DNA of 64,000 nucleotides from Saccharibacillus sp. CPCC 101409. Its GTDB lineage: Bacteria; Bacillota; Bacilli; Paenibacillales; Paenibacillaceae. Of the stretch, positions 43,831 to 54,314 are shown piece by piece; position 1 is the stretch's first letter, and each line of letters starts with the position of its first letter. Where the stretch lies: the NCBI RefSeq assembly GCF_030518235.1, contig NZ_JAULSA010000001.1, positions 806,001-870,000 on the forward strand, written 5' to 3'. Both the position numbers and the translations under genes were made by a program. The notes under the pieces were generated by a model. The model did not search any database. It saw nothing but the letters and a program-made list of their open reading frames with translations, and was not told the DNA's origin.

Positions 43831-45165
43831 TTGGAAGGGCATGAACAAACCGTAACGAAGCACGAACAACTGCTGCAGCACATCGAACGGCTCAAGGTCG
43901 GCACGAAGATTTCCGTCCGCAAGCTGGCGAAAGAAATGGCCGTCAGCGAAGGGACCGCCTACCGCGCCGTCAAAGAAGCCGAAACGCTGGGCATCGTCAT
44001 TACCAAAGAACGGATCGGAACCGTCCGCGTGGAGAAGAAGCCGCGCAATATCACGGATCAGTTGACGTTCGCCGACGTGGTGGACATCGTCGAAGGGCAT
44101 GTGCTCGGCGGCAACGAAGGATTGTCCATTACGCTGCACAAATACGTGATCGGGGCGATGAAAGTCGACGCGATGGCCCGCTATATCGATACCGGCAGCC
44201 TGCTGATCGTCGGCAACCGCGAGAATGCGCACTCGCTGGCGATCGAGCACGGCGCCGGCGTGCTCATTACCGGGGGCTTCGGCACCAGCCGCGAAGTCAA
44301 AAGCCTGGCCGACCGGCTCGGCCTGCCGATCATTTCTTCGCGCCACGATACGTTTACCGTCGCGTCGATGATCAACCGGGCTATTTTCGACCGGCTGATC
44401 AAAAAGAAAATCATGCTCGTCGAAGACCTGGTCGGCCTCAAGCCCAAGCCGTACTCGCTCAAAACGTCGAGCACGGCGGAAGACTTCCGCCGCGTGTCCG
44501 AGCGGACGGGCGCGACGAGCTTTCCCGTGACCGACGAATGGAATCGGGTGCTCGGCATCGTCAGCCGCAAAGATATCGAGAGCGTGGAGCCGGGGCAGAC
44601 GATCGAACGGACCATGGTGCGCAGTCCCGTGACCGCCGGCATGCAGACTTCGCTGGCTTCGGCCGCGCAGATCATGACGTGGGAAGGGATCGATTTTCTG
44701 CCGGTCGTCGACCGCAACCGCAAACTGACCGGCGTGCTGACGCGGCGCGAAGTGCTGCAGGCGATGCGCGACGCGCGCGAGCAGAGCAGTCTGGGCGAGA
44801 CGTTCGACCACCTGATCTGGACCGGATTTGCGGAAGAACGGGACCCGGACGGACGACTCTTTTTCCACGGATTCATTACGCCGCAGATGGCGACCGATCT
44901 CGGCACCATCTCCGAAGGCGTGATGACGTCCGTGCTGATCCAGGCGGCGCTTCGGGTCGCCAAAGATTACAGCGGCAACGATTACGTCGTCGACAATATG
45001 AGCACGTATTTTATCCGGCCGGTGCAGATCGAAGACGCGGTGACGGTACTGCCGCTCGTGCTCGAGCTCGGACGGCGCATCTGCCGGCTGGAGATCGGGA
45101 TCATGCACGAAGAACAGGTCGTCGCCAAAGCGATGCTGACGCTGCATTCGATCGAGAACGGCTGA
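43831..45165 (+). CDS. DRTGG/CBS-domain regulator, YtoI-like
   Basis: 444 residues in four parts: N-terminal winged helix-turn-helix (VRKLAKEMAVSEGTAYRAVK), DRTGG domain (~75-185, GVLITGGFGTSREV), a CBS pair (~190-310) and a C-terminal hotdog domain (~325-440, FFHGFITPQMATDLGTISEG). The order matches B. subtilis YtoI, and the gene precedes dnaE as there. CBS domains usually bind adenine nucleotides, so a nucleotide-sensing transcription factor is likely. The TTG at 43831 is eight bases after GGAGAGGAG. An extended -10 TGATATAAT lies at 43781-43789. Confidence 0.9.
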   Translation: MEGHEQTVTKHEQLLQHIERLKVGTKISVRKLAKEMAVSEGTAYRAVKEAETLGIVITKERIGTVRVEKKPRNITDQLTFADVVDIVEGHVLGGNEGLSITLHKYVIGAMKVDAMARYIDTGSLLIVGNRENAHSLAIEHGAGVLITGGFGTSREVKSLADRLGLPIISSRHDTFTVASMINRAIFDRLIKKKIMLVEDLVGLKPKPYSLKTSSTAEDFRRVSERTGATSFPVTDEWNRVLGIVSRKDIESVEPGQTIERTMVRSPVTAGMQTSLASAAQIMTWEGIDFLPVVDRNRKLTGVLTRREVLQAMRDAREQSSLGETFDHLIWTGFAEERDPDGRLFFHGFITPQMATDLGTISEGVMTSVLIQAALRVAKDYSGNDYVVDNMSTYFIRPVQIEDAVTVLPLVLELGRRICRLEIGIMHEEQVVAKAMLTLHSIENG

Positions 45166-45209
45166 ACGCGAGAAGCAAGACTTTTTAACGGAAAAGGGGG
45201 AAGGCCCGC

Positions 45210-48200
45210 ATGAACGAATTCGTCCATCTGCACGTGCACAGCGAATACAGCCTGCTTGACGGAGCGGCGAGGATCAAGGAACTGGTGGGGCGCGCGGCCG
45301 AGCTCGGCATGAAGTCGCTCGCGCTGACCGACCACGGCGTCATGTACGGCGCCATTCCGTTCTACAAAGCGTGCCGGGCCGCCGGCATCAAGCCGATTAT
45401 CGGCTTCGAGGCGTACTACACGTCGGGTTCCCGCCGCGAGCGGGCCAGCCGCAAAGACCAGCCGATCTACCATCTGCTGCTGCTGGCGAAAAGCGAGACC
45501 GGCTACAAGAACCTGATGAAGATCTGCTCGGCCGGACACCTGGAAGGCTTTCATTACAAACCGCGGATCGACCGCGAGGTGCTGGCGCAGTACAGCGAAG
45601 GCATCGTGTGCACCAGTGCGTGCATCGGCGGGGAGATTCCGCAGCATTTCCTGAACGGACGTCCCGAAGAAGCCAAGGCCGCCGCGCTGCGCTACAAAGA
45701 AATTTTCGGCGAGAATTTCTATATCGAGCTGCAGGACCACGGCATTCCGGAGCAAAAAAAGGTCAACCCCATGCTGATCGCGCTGGCGAAGGAGATCGGC
45801 GTCGAATTGATCGTCACGAACGATTCGCATTATCTGGCCGAGCCGGACGCCGAGATCCAGGATGTGCTGATCTGTATCGGCACGGGCAAAACGATGGAAG
45901 ACGAAGAGCGCTTCCGCATCCCGACCCGCCAGCTGTACCTGAAAAGCGGCGAAGAAATGGCGAAGCTGTTTCCGCATCTGCCGCAGGCGCTGGCGAACAC
46001 GGCGAAGATTGCGGAGCAGTGCGGCCTGGAGATCGAACTGGGCCGCTCGATCCTGCCGGAGTACCGTCCGCTGCCGGATAACGAGTCGCCGCAGGGTTAT
46101 CTGATTCAATTGTGCCGCGAAGGACTGGAACGCCGGTACTCCGCGCTGCCGCAATGGAGCGACGGCGAGTACCGCCGCAAGCTGGACGAACGCCTGGAAT
46201 ACGAGCTGGGCGTAATCGGCACGATGGGCTTCTCCGATTATTTCCTGATCGTATGGGACTTTATCCGCTACGCGCACGAACAGGGCATCGTCACGGGACC
46301 GGGCCGGGGCTCGTCCGCGGGCAGCCTGGTCGCGTATACGCTGAATATCACGGACGTCGATCCGATCAAATACAATCTGCTGTTCGAACGCTTCCTGAAT
46401 CCCGCGCGGATTACGATGCCGGATATCGATATCGACTTCAGCGACGAACGGCGGGACGAAGTGATCGCTTACGTCACGGACAAGTACGGACCGGAGCATG
46501 TGGCGCAGATCATCACGTTCGGCACGCTGGCCGCCCGCGCCGCCGTGCGCGACGTGGGCCGCGTGCTGGCGCTGCCGTACGGCGAAGTCGACAAAACGGC
46601 CAAGCTGATCCCGGCGCAGGTCGGCATGACGATCGAGCGCGCGCTGGCGCAGAATACGGCGCTGAGGGAACGGGCCGAATCTTCGCCGGACACCAAGCGG
46701 CTGATCGGCACCGCCCGCCGCGTCGAAGGCATGCCGCGCCACGCTTCGACGCACGCCGCGGGCGTGGTCATCTCGCGCGGTCCGCTGACCGATTACGTCC
46801 CGCTGCAGGAAGGGGGCGAGAAAACGGCGCTGACCCAGTATCCGATGGAAAGCCTGGAAGCGGTCGGGCTGCTCAAAATGGACTTCCTGGGGCTGCGCAC
46901 GCTGTCGATCATCGAGCGATGCCAGAACTGGATCGCGGAGCGCACCGGCGCGCCGGTCGATTTCAAACAGATTCCGGACAACGAACCCGGCACGTACGAG
47001 CTGCTCGGACGGGGGGATACGCTGGGCGTGTTCCAGATGGAATCGCCGGGCATCCGCCGCGTGATGAAGGACATGAAGCCTTCGGTGATCGAAGACATCA
47101 TCTCGGTCGTGGCGCTGTACCGGCCGGGCCCGATGGAATTTATCCCGAATTATATCCAGGTCAAGCACGGCAAATTGGCGGCGGATTATCCGCATGAAGA
47201 TTTGCGTCCGATCCTGGAAGATACGCACGGCATTATCGTGTACCAGGAGCAGATCATGCAGATCGCGTCGACGATGGCGGGCTTCTCGCTCGGGGAAGCG
47301 GACCTGCTGCGGAGAGCCGTGTCGAAAAAGAAACGCGAAACGCTGGACGAGGAGCGCGGGCACTTCGTGCGCGGCAGCCTGGGGCAGCGTTACAAGGAAG
47401 AAGACGCCAACCGCGTGTACGACATGATCGTGCGCTTCGCCGATTACGGCTTCCCGCGCGCCCACGCCGCGGCTTACGGCGTGCTGGCGTTCCAGACCGC
47501 TTACCTCAAAGCGCATTATCCGGTCGAATTCATGGCGTCGATGCTCGCCGCCGTGACCGGCAACCACCGCAAGGTGGCGGAGTACGTCGTCGAAAGCCGC
47601 CGGATGAATATTCCGGTGCTGCCGCCCGACGTGAACAAAAGCGGCATGCTGTTTACCCCGTCGGACGAAGACGGCACGCGAAGCCTGCGCTTCGGTCTGG
47701 CCGCGATCAAGAACGTCGGCACCAACGCGATCAATAACGTGATGGAAGAGCGCGCCGAGCGGCCGTTCGACAGCCTGCTCGATTTCTGCCGGCGCGTCGA
47801 TCCGAAGACGTGCAACCGGCGCGTCATCGAAGCGCTGATCCAGGCGGGCGCGTTCGATTCGCTGCCGGGGCACCGCGCGCAGCTGCTGGCGATGCTGGAC
47901 GAAACGCTGGACGCGGCCGTAAAATGGCGCAAAGAGCGCGAAGACTTCCAGATCCAGATGTTCGACTTCGTGGAATCGCCGAACTGGGAGATCGAATACC
48001 CGGACGTGCGGCCGTATACCGTGACGGAACAGCTCGATCTGGAGCGCGAACTGCTCGGGCTGTACCTGTCCGGGCATCCGCTGGACGACTATGAACGTCT
48101 GCTGGACGAAAGCGGCGCGCAGAAGCTGATGGAGCTGGGCGAAGCGCCGGACGAAAGCCACGCGGTAACGGCCGGCATGGTCGTCGGGCTGAAGACGATT

Positions 48201-48890
48201 ACGACCAAGCAGGGCAAAGCGATGGCGTTTGCCGAGATCGAGGACCAGATCGAGCGCTGCGAGCTGGTGCTCTTCCCCGAAGTCTGGAAGCGAAGCCAGG
48301 ACGCCGTGCAGCAGGGCGCGCTGATTGCGCTGCGCGCCAAAGTCCAGCAGCAGGACGAAGGCTTCAAGCTGCTGGCCGATACGGTCCTGCCGCTCGGCGA
48401 AGACGCCGTGCGCAGCCTGCTCGCGCGCGGCGAAGCGCGCGGCGGCCAGGACCGGGCCCGTCCGGCGCGCTCCGCCGGCGCCGGGCAAAGCCGCTCCGCC
48501 CGCGCGGCGGCGGAGCCCGGGGCTTCCGCGGGCGCGGCATCGCCCGCGGGCACTGCCGCGGAGGGCTCCGCTCCCTCCGCGAACGGCCGCCCGGCCGCCG
48601 CGGCCGGCGCTTCCGGCGGCGGCAAAGCCGCCCAGGCCGCGCCGGAAGGACAGGACGCGCCGCAGCAGCGCGTCTTCCTCAAGATTGCGGAGGGACGCCG
48701 CAATCCGCAGCTGCTGGAGAGCCTCAAAGGCATGCTCCAGAGCCATCCCGGACCTCTGCCGACGCTGCTCTTCTACGAAGATACGCAGAAGCTGATCGCC
48801 CTCAGCGACGCTTACCGGATCCAGCCTTCGCCGGAGCTGTTCGCGCAGATGGAAGAACTGCTCGGCGGCGGAACGGTCCGCGTCAAATAA
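45210..48890 (+). CDS. dnaE: DNA polymerase III alpha subunit DnaE
   Basis: 1226 residues, longer than the ~1115 of B. subtilis DnaE, the second replicative polymerase of Firmicutes that extends primers. PHP domain at the N-terminus (FVHLHVHSEYSLLDGAARIK), palm with GPGRGSSAGSLVAY and DIDIDFSDERRDEVI, fingers with RRAVSKKKRE and FPRAHAAAYG, a helix-hairpin-helix region, OB fold (~1000-1070) and a C-terminal domain. About 78 residues (1074-1151) form an Ala/Gly/Pro/Arg-rich low-complexity linker. The ATG follows AAAAGGGGGAAGG. Confidence 0.97.
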   Translation: MNEFVHLHVHSEYSLLDGAARIKELVGRAAELGMKSLALTDHGVMYGAIPFYKACRAAGIKPIIGFEAYYTSGSRRERASRKDQPIYHLLLLAKSETGYKNLMKICSAGHLEGFHYKPRIDREVLAQYSEGIVCTSACIGGEIPQHFLNGRPEEAKAAALRYKEIFGENFYIELQDHGIPEQKKVNPMLIALAKEIGVELIVTNDSHYLAEPDAEIQDVLICIGTGKTMEDEERFRIPTRQLYLKSGEEMAKLFPHLPQALANTAKIAEQCGLEIELGRSILPEYRPLPDNESPQGYLIQLCREGLERRYSALPQWSDGEYRRKLDERLEYELGVIGTMGFSDYFLIVWDFIRYAHEQGIVTGPGRGSSAGSLVAYTLNITDVDPIKYNLLFERFLNPARITMPDIDIDFSDERRDEVIAYVTDKYGPEHVAQIITFGTLAARAAVRDVGRVLALPYGEVDKTAKLIPAQVGMTIERALAQNTALRERAESSPDTKRLIGTARRVEGMPRHASTHAAGVVISRGPLTDYVPLQEGGEKTALTQYPMESLEAVGLLKMDFLGLRTLSIIERCQNWIAERTGAPVDFKQIPDNEPGTYELLGRGDTLGVFQMESPGIRRVMKDMKPSVIEDIISVVALYRPGPMEFIPNYIQVKHGKLAADYPHEDLRPILEDTHGIIVYQEQIMQIASTMAGFSLGEADLLRRAVSKKKRETLDEERGHFVRGSLGQRYKEEDANRVYDMIVRFADYGFPRAHAAAYGVLAFQTAYLKAHYPVEFMASMLAAVTGNHRKVAEYVVESRRMNIPVLPPDVNKSGMLFTPSDEDGTRSLRFGLAAIKNVGTNAINNVMEERAERPFDSLLDFCRRVDPKTCNRRVIEALIQAGAFDSLPGHRAQLLAMLDETLDAAVKWRKEREDFQIQMFDFVESPNWEIEYPDVRPYTVTEQLDLERELLGLYLSGHPLDDYERLLDESGAQKLMELGEAPDESHAVTAGMVVGLKTITTKQGKAMAFAEIEDQIERCELVLFPEVWKRSQDAVQQGALIALRAKVQQQDEGFKLLADTVLPLGEDAVRSLLARGEARGGQDRARPARSAGAGQSRSARAAAEPGASAGAASPAGTAAEGSAPSANGRPAAAAGASGGGKAAQAAPEGQDAPQQRVFLKIAEGRRNPQLLESLKGMLQSHPGPLPTLLFYEDTQKLIALSDAYRIQPSPELFAQMEELLGGGTVRVK

Positions 48891-48900
48891 ATCCCGCCGC

Positions 48901-48945
48901 CCGGAATCGGGAAGCTTCGGCTTCGCGGTTCCGGGCTTCTTGCGG
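48901..48945 (+). terminator. Possible terminator after dnaE
   Basis: cccggaa and ttccggg arms with an inner aagcttcggctt stem; no clean T-run, so weak. Confidence 0.35.
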
Positions 48946-49111
48946 CTTTTCCGCCGTCTTTTTTTGAACGATTCCTTTGCGTCCGTCCGCGGTCCGTACG
49001 CCGCCCCGCCGCCGATTCTGTTGCTAAAAAAAAGTGGCTTATGTTATCATTAAGCCATTATGCGGATATACGGGCTCATACGGGCAGGCGACAAGGGAGA
49101 CGTGGAGGTTC

Positions 49112-49300
49112 ATGTGGACGGTGATTTATATCGCCTCTACCGCCAGAATGGCGGATATGCTTCAGAGCAGGCTGACCGAAGAAGGGTTCCTCGTTAAGAT
49201 CCGTCCCGTCAACATGTCCAAACAGCAGTTCGAGATTCTCGTTCCGTCCGGCGAGCTTGAAGAAGTTCAGGAAGTGCTGAACTCGTTGCTGCATCCCTGA
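49112..49300 (+). CDS. Small DUF2007-like protein between dnaE and accD
   Basis: 62 residues: an alternating strand-helix pattern WTVIYIASTARMADMLQSRL, EEGFLVKIRPV, QFEILVPSGELEEVQEVL, as in the ferredoxin-like DUF2007 (putative signal-transducing) family. A protein of this size holds the same place before accD in related genomes. The ATG is just after GGAGG. Function unknown. Confidence 0.8.
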   Translation: MWTVIYIASTARMADMLQSRLTEEGFLVKIRPVNMSKQQFEILVPSGELEEVQEVLNSLLHP

Positions 49301-49404
49301 AAACAAGCCGGACCCGGAAGCGGGCTCGAACGTAAGAGCAAGCACGGTCTTTAGATCAACCTTTAAGGCGAGGCCCGCCAAATAACGGCTGAAGAGGTGT
49401 AGTG

Positions 49405-50298
49405 GTGTTCAAGGATTTATTTCAGAAAAAAAGAAAGTACGCGACTCTTCCTTCCGACCGCAGCGCCGCAAACGGCGAAGCGGAGGCGCCGCAGCGCCCG
49501 AAGCGGGAGATTCCCGAGGGTCTGATGCATAAATGCAGCAAGTGCGGCGCGATCCAGTACAGCAAAGAACTGGAGAAGAATCTGAAAGTGTGTCCGTCGT
49601 GCGGTCACCATATGCGCCTCGGCGCGCCCGAACGAATCGCGATGACGCTGGACGAAGGCAGCTTCGTCGAGCACGACGCCGATCTGATCTCGGTCGATCC
49701 GCTGGGATTTCCGGGCTACGCCGGCAAGCTTGAAGAGCAAAAGCTGAAGTCGGGGCTGCGCGACGCGGTCGTAACCGGGGAAGGCGCGATTCTGGGCCTG
49801 CCGGTCGCCGTCGCCGTGATGAGCTTCGACTTTTTCAGCGGCAGCATGGGCTCGGTAGTCGGCGAGAAGATCACGCGGATTATCGAGCACGCGGGCAAAT
49901 ACGACCTCCCGCTCATTATTTTCTCCACTTCGGGCGGAGCGCGTATGCAGGAAAGTATTCTCAGCCTGATGCAGATGGCGAAAACAAGCGCGGCGCTGGG
50001 GCATTTTGCGGATAAAGGCGGACTTTATCTGTCGGTCATCACCGATCCCACAATGGGCGGGGTGTCGGCCAGCTTCGCTATGCTCGGGGATATCATTATC
50101 GCCGAGCCCGGCGCCATGTTCGGTTTCGCCGGACGGATCGTGATCGAGCAGACCATTCGCCAGAAGCTGCCGGAAGACTTCCAGACCGCGGAATTCAATA
50201 TGCAGCACGGACAGCTCGATCTGGTCGTGCACCGCAAAGAAATGAAAGCGATGCTGGGCAAATTGGTCGGCATGCACAGTAAAAAGGGGGAGCTCTGA
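49405..50298 (+). CDS. accD: Acetyl-CoA carboxylase carboxyltransferase subunit beta
   Basis: 297 residues. With AccA it transfers the carboxyl group from biotin carrier to acetyl-CoA, giving malonyl-CoA for fatty acid synthesis. The zinc ribbon is [15 protein letters not shown] then CPSCGHH; the crotonase-fold part includes [11 protein letters not shown] and [15 protein letters not shown]. The GTG at 49405 (MFKDLFQ...) fits the family N-terminus and follows GAAGAGGTG. accA starts four bases after the stop. Confidence 0.96.
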   Translation: MFKDLFQKKRKYATLPSDRSAANGEAEAPQRPKREIPEGLMHKCSKCGAIQYSKELEKNLKVCPSCGHHMRLGAPERIAMTLDEGSFVEHDADLISVDPLGFPGYAGKLEEQKLKSGLRDAVVTGEGAILGLPVAVAVMSFDFFSGSMGSVVGEKITRIIEHAGKYDLPLIIFSTSGGARMQESILSLMQMAKTSAALGHFADKGGLYLSVITDPTMGGVSASFAMLGDIIIAEPGAMFGFAGRIVIEQTIRQKLPEDFQTAEFNMQHGQLDLVVHRKEMKAMLGKLVGMHSKKGEL

Positions 50299-50301
50299 CG
50301 G

Positions 50302-51276
50302 ATGGCGGGAGAATTGGCGTTTGAGCAGCCGCTTGTCGAGCTGCGCAAAAAGATCGACGAGCTCAAGCAGTTCGGCCAGGAGAAAGGCATCGACTTCGGC
50401 GAAGAGATCGCCCGCCTGGAAGAACGGCACGCTCAGCTTCAGGAAGAAATCTACAACAACGTCTCGCCGGCGCAAAAAATGCATCTGGCCCGGCATCACC
50501 AGCGTCCGACGACGCTCGATCTGCTTCCGTACATCTTTACGGACTTCGTCGAGCTGCACGGCGACCGGATGTTCGGCGACGATATGGCGATCGTTGGAGG
50601 GCTGGCCCGCTTCGGCGAACGGCCGGTCACGGTCATCGGCCACCAGCGCGGCAAAGATACGAAGGAGAACATTGCCCGCTTCTTCGGCAGTCCCCACCCG
50701 GAAGGCTACCGCAAAGCGCAGCGCCTGATGCGGCAGGCCGAGAAGTTCGGCCGTCCGATCATCACGTTTATCGATACCAAAGGCGCTTATCCCGGCAACA
50801 CGGCCGAAGAGCGCGGACAGTCCGAAGCGATTGCGCGCAGCATGCTCGATATGGCGATGCTCAAAGTGCCCGTAATCTGCATTGTGATCGGAGAAGGCGG
50901 CAGCGGCGGCGCGATCGCGCTTGGGCTGGGCAATCGCGTACTGATGCTGGAGAACGCGATTTATTCGGTCATTTCGCCGAACGGCGCGGCTTCCATTCTG
51001 TGGAAAGACGCGTCCAAAGCCGACCAGGCGGCGGAAGCGATGAAGATCACCGCGGCCGATCTGCTGGAATTCGAAGTGATCGAGGAGATCATTCCGGAGC
51101 CCAAGGGCGGCGCGCACCGCGACTACGAAGCGACGGGTCTTGCGATTCGGGACGTGCTGGAGCGCCAGCTCGGCGAAATCGGCGGTCTGAGCGCGGAGAC
51201 GCTGATTTCGGAGCGCTACGAGAAATTCCGCAAAATCGGACGTTTCGCGTCGGATGCGATTTTACCGAATTCGTGA
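50302..51276 (+). CDS. accA: Acetyl-CoA carboxylase carboxyltransferase subunit alpha
   Basis: 324 residues. Partner of AccD, with which it forms an alpha2-beta2 carboxyltransferase. Motifs: [49 protein letters not shown] and [23 protein letters not shown] precedes the ATG. Unlike in many relatives, pfkA does not follow; a terminator and pyk do. Confidence 0.97.
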   Translation: MAGELAFEQPLVELRKKIDELKQFGQEKGIDFGEEIARLEERHAQLQEEIYNNVSPAQKMHLARHHQRPTTLDLLPYIFTDFVELHGDRMFGDDMAIVGGLARFGERPVTVIGHQRGKDTKENIARFFGSPHPEGYRKAQRLMRQAEKFGRPIITFIDTKGAYPGNTAEERGQSEAIARSMLDMAMLKVPVICIVIGEGGSGGAIALGLGNRVLMLENAIYSVISPNGAASILWKDASKADQAAEAMKITAADLLEFEVIEEIIPEPKGGAHRDYEATGLAIRDVLERQLGEIGGLSAETLISERYEKFRKIGRFASDAILPNS

Positions 51277-51384
51277 GCGGTTTTTACCTGAAAAACCTAT
51301 ACAAAGTCGCGATTTTAGTGTAAATTTAATTGTTGGTGAGGATTTTACAACTATCCGAAAACCGACTTCAATCGCGAATCACAC

Positions 51385-51417
51385 AGAGGTCGGGAACCGA
51401 ACGCCGGCCTCTTTTTG
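51385..51417 (+). terminator. Terminator between accA and pyk
   Basis: agaggtcgg / ccggcctct with TTTTT, 108 bases after accA. Confidence 0.7.
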
Positions 51418-51543
51418 ATGTGCGCGGGAAGCGGGGATGGCGGTAAGTTTTCCATTTGCAGAAGCACAGGCTTAACGACAGAGAAAGTCTCCACGAGAGA
51501 CTCAAGTAGAGATCCGCAGAGATCAAAAAACGGAGGAACCCAA

Positions 51544-52962
51544 ATGCGTAAAACAAAAATCGTATGTACGATCGGACCGGCGAGCGAATCGCTGGAAAAC
51601 ACGAAAAAGCTGATTATGGCGGGCATGAACGTCGCTCGGATGAACTTTTCCCACGGTGATTTCGAAGAGCACGGCAACCGCATTAAAAATATCCGTCAGG
51701 CCAGCCAGGAGCTCGGCAAGAGCGTCGCGCTGCTGCTGGACACCAAAGGTCCGGAGATCCGCACCGGCAAAATCGCCGTCGAGCCGCTCGATCTGGTCGA
51801 AGACGAGTATATCACGCTGACGACGGAAGAAATCGCGGGCGACAAAAACCGCCTGTCCGTATCCTACGTCGATCTGCCGAAAGACGTATCGGTCGGCTCC
51901 ACGATCCTGATCGACGACGGCCTGATCGGTCTGACCGTTACCGAAGTCGAAGGCACGGAAATCAAATGCCGCATCGTCAACGGCGGACAAATCAAAAGCC
52001 GTAAAGGCGTAAACGTACCGGGCGTCAGCATCTCGCTGCCGGGCATCACGGAGAAGGACACCAACGATATCGTTTTCGGTATCGAGCAGGGCATCGACTT
52101 TATCGCCGCTTCGTTCGTGCGTAAAGCCAGCGACGTCCTGGAAATCCGCGAACTGCTCAAAAAGCACGACGCCGAATACATCCAGATCATCTCCAAGATC
52201 GAGAACCAGGAAGGCGTGGACAACCTCGACGAAATCCTGGAAGTTTCCGACGGCCTGATGGTTGCCCGCGGCGACCTTGGCGTCGAAATCCCGGCCGAAG
52301 AAGTGCCGCTGGTGCAAAAGCAAATGATCGAGAAGTGCAACCGCGCCGGCAAACCGGTTATCACGGCTACGCAGATGCTCGACTCCATGCAGCGCAATCC
52401 GCGCCCGACGCGCGCCGAAGCGAGCGACGTGGCGAACGCGATCCTCGACGGCACGGACGCGATCATGCTGTCCGGCGAAACCGCCGCCGGTAAATATCCG
52501 ATGGAATCGGTGCAAACGATGGCCCGCATCGCCGAAAAAGCGGAATCCGCGATGGCCAACCGCGATATCCTGAAGAAACAAAGCGAAGCGCAGCAGAAAT
52601 CCGTAACCGAGTCGATCAGCCAATCGGTTGCCCACGCGGCATGGAACCTGGACGTTAAAGCCATCGTGACTTCGACGCAGTCCGGCGTAACCGCCCGCAT
52701 GATCTCCAAGTATCGTCCGGTCGCTCCGATTATCGCCGTTACGACGCACGATCAAACGCTGCGCCGCCTGGCTCTCGCCTGGGGCGTAACGCCGGTCAAA
52801 GGCGAAGTGGCCGAATCGACGGACGAACTGTTCGAAAGCGCGCTGCAGGGCGCGAAGCACTCCGGTCTGGTCAAAAAAGGCGACCTGGTGGTCATCACCG
52901 CCGGCGTACCGCTGGGCCGCTCCGGTTCGACAAACCTGATCAAAGTGGATCAAATTCACTAA
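51544..52962 (+). CDS. pyk: Pyruvate kinase
   Basis: 472 residues, making pyruvate and ATP from phosphoenolpyruvate. [56 protein letters not shown] and [16 protein letters not shown] are present. It lacks the extra C-terminal PEP-utiliser-like domain of the ~585-residue Bacillus enzyme. The ATG follows GGAGGAA; an in-frame extension upstream runs through the terminator region and is not coding. Confidence 0.97.
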   Translation: MRKTKIVCTIGPASESLENTKKLIMAGMNVARMNFSHGDFEEHGNRIKNIRQASQELGKSVALLLDTKGPEIRTGKIAVEPLDLVEDEYITLTTEEIAGDKNRLSVSYVDLPKDVSVGSTILIDDGLIGLTVTEVEGTEIKCRIVNGGQIKSRKGVNVPGVSISLPGITEKDTNDIVFGIEQGIDFIAASFVRKASDVLEIRELLKKHDAEYIQIISKIENQEGVDNLDEILEVSDGLMVARGDLGVEIPAEEVPLVQKQMIEKCNRAGKPVITATQMLDSMQRNPRPTRAEASDVANAILDGTDAIMLSGETAAGKYPMESVQTMARIAEKAESAMANRDILKKQSEAQQKSVTESISQSVAHAAWNLDVKAIVTSTQSGVTARMISKYRPVAPIIAVTTHDQTLRRLALAWGVTPVKGEVAESTDELFESALQGAKHSGLVKKGDLVVITAGVPLGRSGSTNLIKVDQIH

Positions 52963-53000
52963 GAAGCGTTTGCCCGCAAAGCGCAGCAGTAGAGCATCGA

Positions 53001-53029
53001 AAGCCGCCGGTTTCCGGCGGCTTTTTTTG
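53001..53029 (+). terminator. Intrinsic terminator of pyk
   Basis: aagccgccgg-ttt-ccggcggctt followed by TTTTT. Confidence 0.9.
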
Positions 53030-53175
53030 TATGAACTTTGCCGCTTCGGACTCCGGTTTCAAAATGTGAGCAGGTTGGAAATCCCGCATGCGTTTCGGTT
53101 ACAATAAACAGACAGACACGAGGTCCGGAAGCCGTAAACAAAACGGCCGTTCCGGCCGATAAGGAGTGGAAAGAC

Positions 53176-53760
53176 ATGGACGATTCGTTGAATGTACCTT
53201 CATTGGATACCGATTCGCATCATCGGGATCCCGCAGGCGCAAATCCGGCCGGACCGGATTCCGCCGAAGCCGGCGGCTGGCACCGCACCGCTTTGAAAGT
53301 GCGCTATCAGGAGACCGACAAAATGGCGGTGGTGTATCACGCCAATTATTTGAACTGGTTCGAGATCGGCCGGACCGAGATGATCCGGTCGATCGGACTG
53401 TCGTACCGCGAGATCGAGGAGCGGGGGATTTATCTGCCGGTGCTCGAAGCCCGGTCCCGGTTTATCGTCCCGGCCCGCTACGACGACCGGATCTGGATTT
53501 ATACGCGGATCGGCGCTTTCTCGCCGCTGCGTCTGGAATACGAGTATGAAATCCGCCGCTGCGAACCGGAAGAGGCGTGGAGCATGGACGCCGCGCCGTT
53601 TGCCGAAAACGCCGGACGCCCGGGAACGCTGCTGACCACGGGCGCGACCGAACACGTCTGGCTCAGTCTCGACTGGAAGCCGGTCCGGCTGAACAAGATC
53701 GCTCCCGATTTGTATCGGCGGATCGCGCGGCTGGCGGGCGAAGCGCAGAACTCTGATTAA
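53176..53760 (+). CDS. YbgC/4HBT-type acyl-CoA thioesterase
   Basis: 194 residues. A hydrophilic N-terminal 38 residues precede a hotdog domain with VRYQETDKMAVVYHANYLNW, whose Asp and nearby residues are the YbgC/FcbC active site, and RTEMIRSIGLSYREIEERG. An acidic insert (about 130-155) interrupts the later strands. The ATG follows AAGGAG. It is followed closely by fxsA. Confidence 0.9.
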   Translation: MDDSLNVPSLDTDSHHRDPAGANPAGPDSAEAGGWHRTALKVRYQETDKMAVVYHANYLNWFEIGRTEMIRSIGLSYREIEERGIYLPVLEARSRFIVPARYDDRIWIYTRIGAFSPLRLEYEYEIRRCEPEEAWSMDAAPFAENAGRPGTLLTTGATEHVWLSLDWKPVRLNKIAPDLYRRIARLAGEAQNSD

Positions 53761-53793
53761 GAGCTGACAAGGTACCAGAAGGGGGAGAAGTAG

Positions 53794-54186
53794 ATGAGAA
53801 ACAAAGGCACGATCCTGTTTATCCTGGCCGTGATCCTCGAAGCCGCGGCTTTCGTCTGGCTGATCGATTATTTCGGTTTCTTCAAAACGCTGGTCCTGAC
53901 CCTGGCGACTACCGTGATCGGCATCGCCATGGTGCAGTTCGAAGGCCGCAAAGCGATGAACGATCTCAAAAAATTGAGCGAAAACGGAGAACCTCCCGGC
54001 CGCAAACTGGTCGACGGCGTCTGCATCATGGCCGGCGGCGCCCTGCTGGTCGCCCCGGGAGTCCTGACCGACCTGATCGGCATCACGCTGGTATTCCCTT
54101 TGACCCGCCCTCTCTACCACCGCGCCGCCATGCGCTGGATCGAGAAACGGATGAAGAACGGGAATATCACCATTTTCCGCCGCTGA
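53794..54186 (+). CDS. fxsA: FxsA family membrane protein
   Basis: 130 residues with two N-terminal membrane segments (7-25, 29-46) and another near 75-95. ILFILAVILEAAAFVWLIDY, GRKLVDGVCIMAGGALLVAPG and LTDLIGITLVFPLTRPL match FxsA. Overproduction of the E. coli protein blocks phage T7 exclusion by F; its native role is unknown. GGGGGAG precedes the ATG. Same neighbourhood as in Bacillus (pyk side). Confidence 0.94.
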   Translation: MRNKGTILFILAVILEAAAFVWLIDYFGFFKTLVLTLATTVIGIAMVQFEGRKAMNDLKKLSENGEPPGRKLVDGVCIMAGGALLVAPGVLTDLIGITLVFPLTRPLYHRAAMRWIEKRMKNGNITIFRR

Positions 54187-54314
54187 CGGATGACTCGCCT
54201 TCGAATTTGTTTTTGCCGCTGTTTTTCCTTTTCGCCTCCAGCGAAAAGCAGCCGCTTTTTGCGGCCGGTCGCGGCCGCCGGGAAAGGGGATAAGAAAAAG
54301 CATTAAGGAAATAA

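Noticed and set aside
44982..48746. A 1254-codon open frame antisense to dnaE, and similar long antisense frames over aroF, glnA, sufB, the TCA genes and others
   Set aside because: All lie opposite well-identified genes in GC-rich codon usage, where the antisense of GC-rich third positions rarely has stops. They show Arg/His/Gln/Val-rich composition, no motifs and no ribosome sites.
49301..49404. Possible regulatory leader before accD
   Set aside because: Some short complementary runs exist, but no conserved riboswitch or FapR-like palindrome is evident.
51415..51543. N-terminal extension of pyruvate kinase
   Set aside because: Family sequence begins at the ATG at 51544 after GGAGGAA; the extension runs through a terminator tail.
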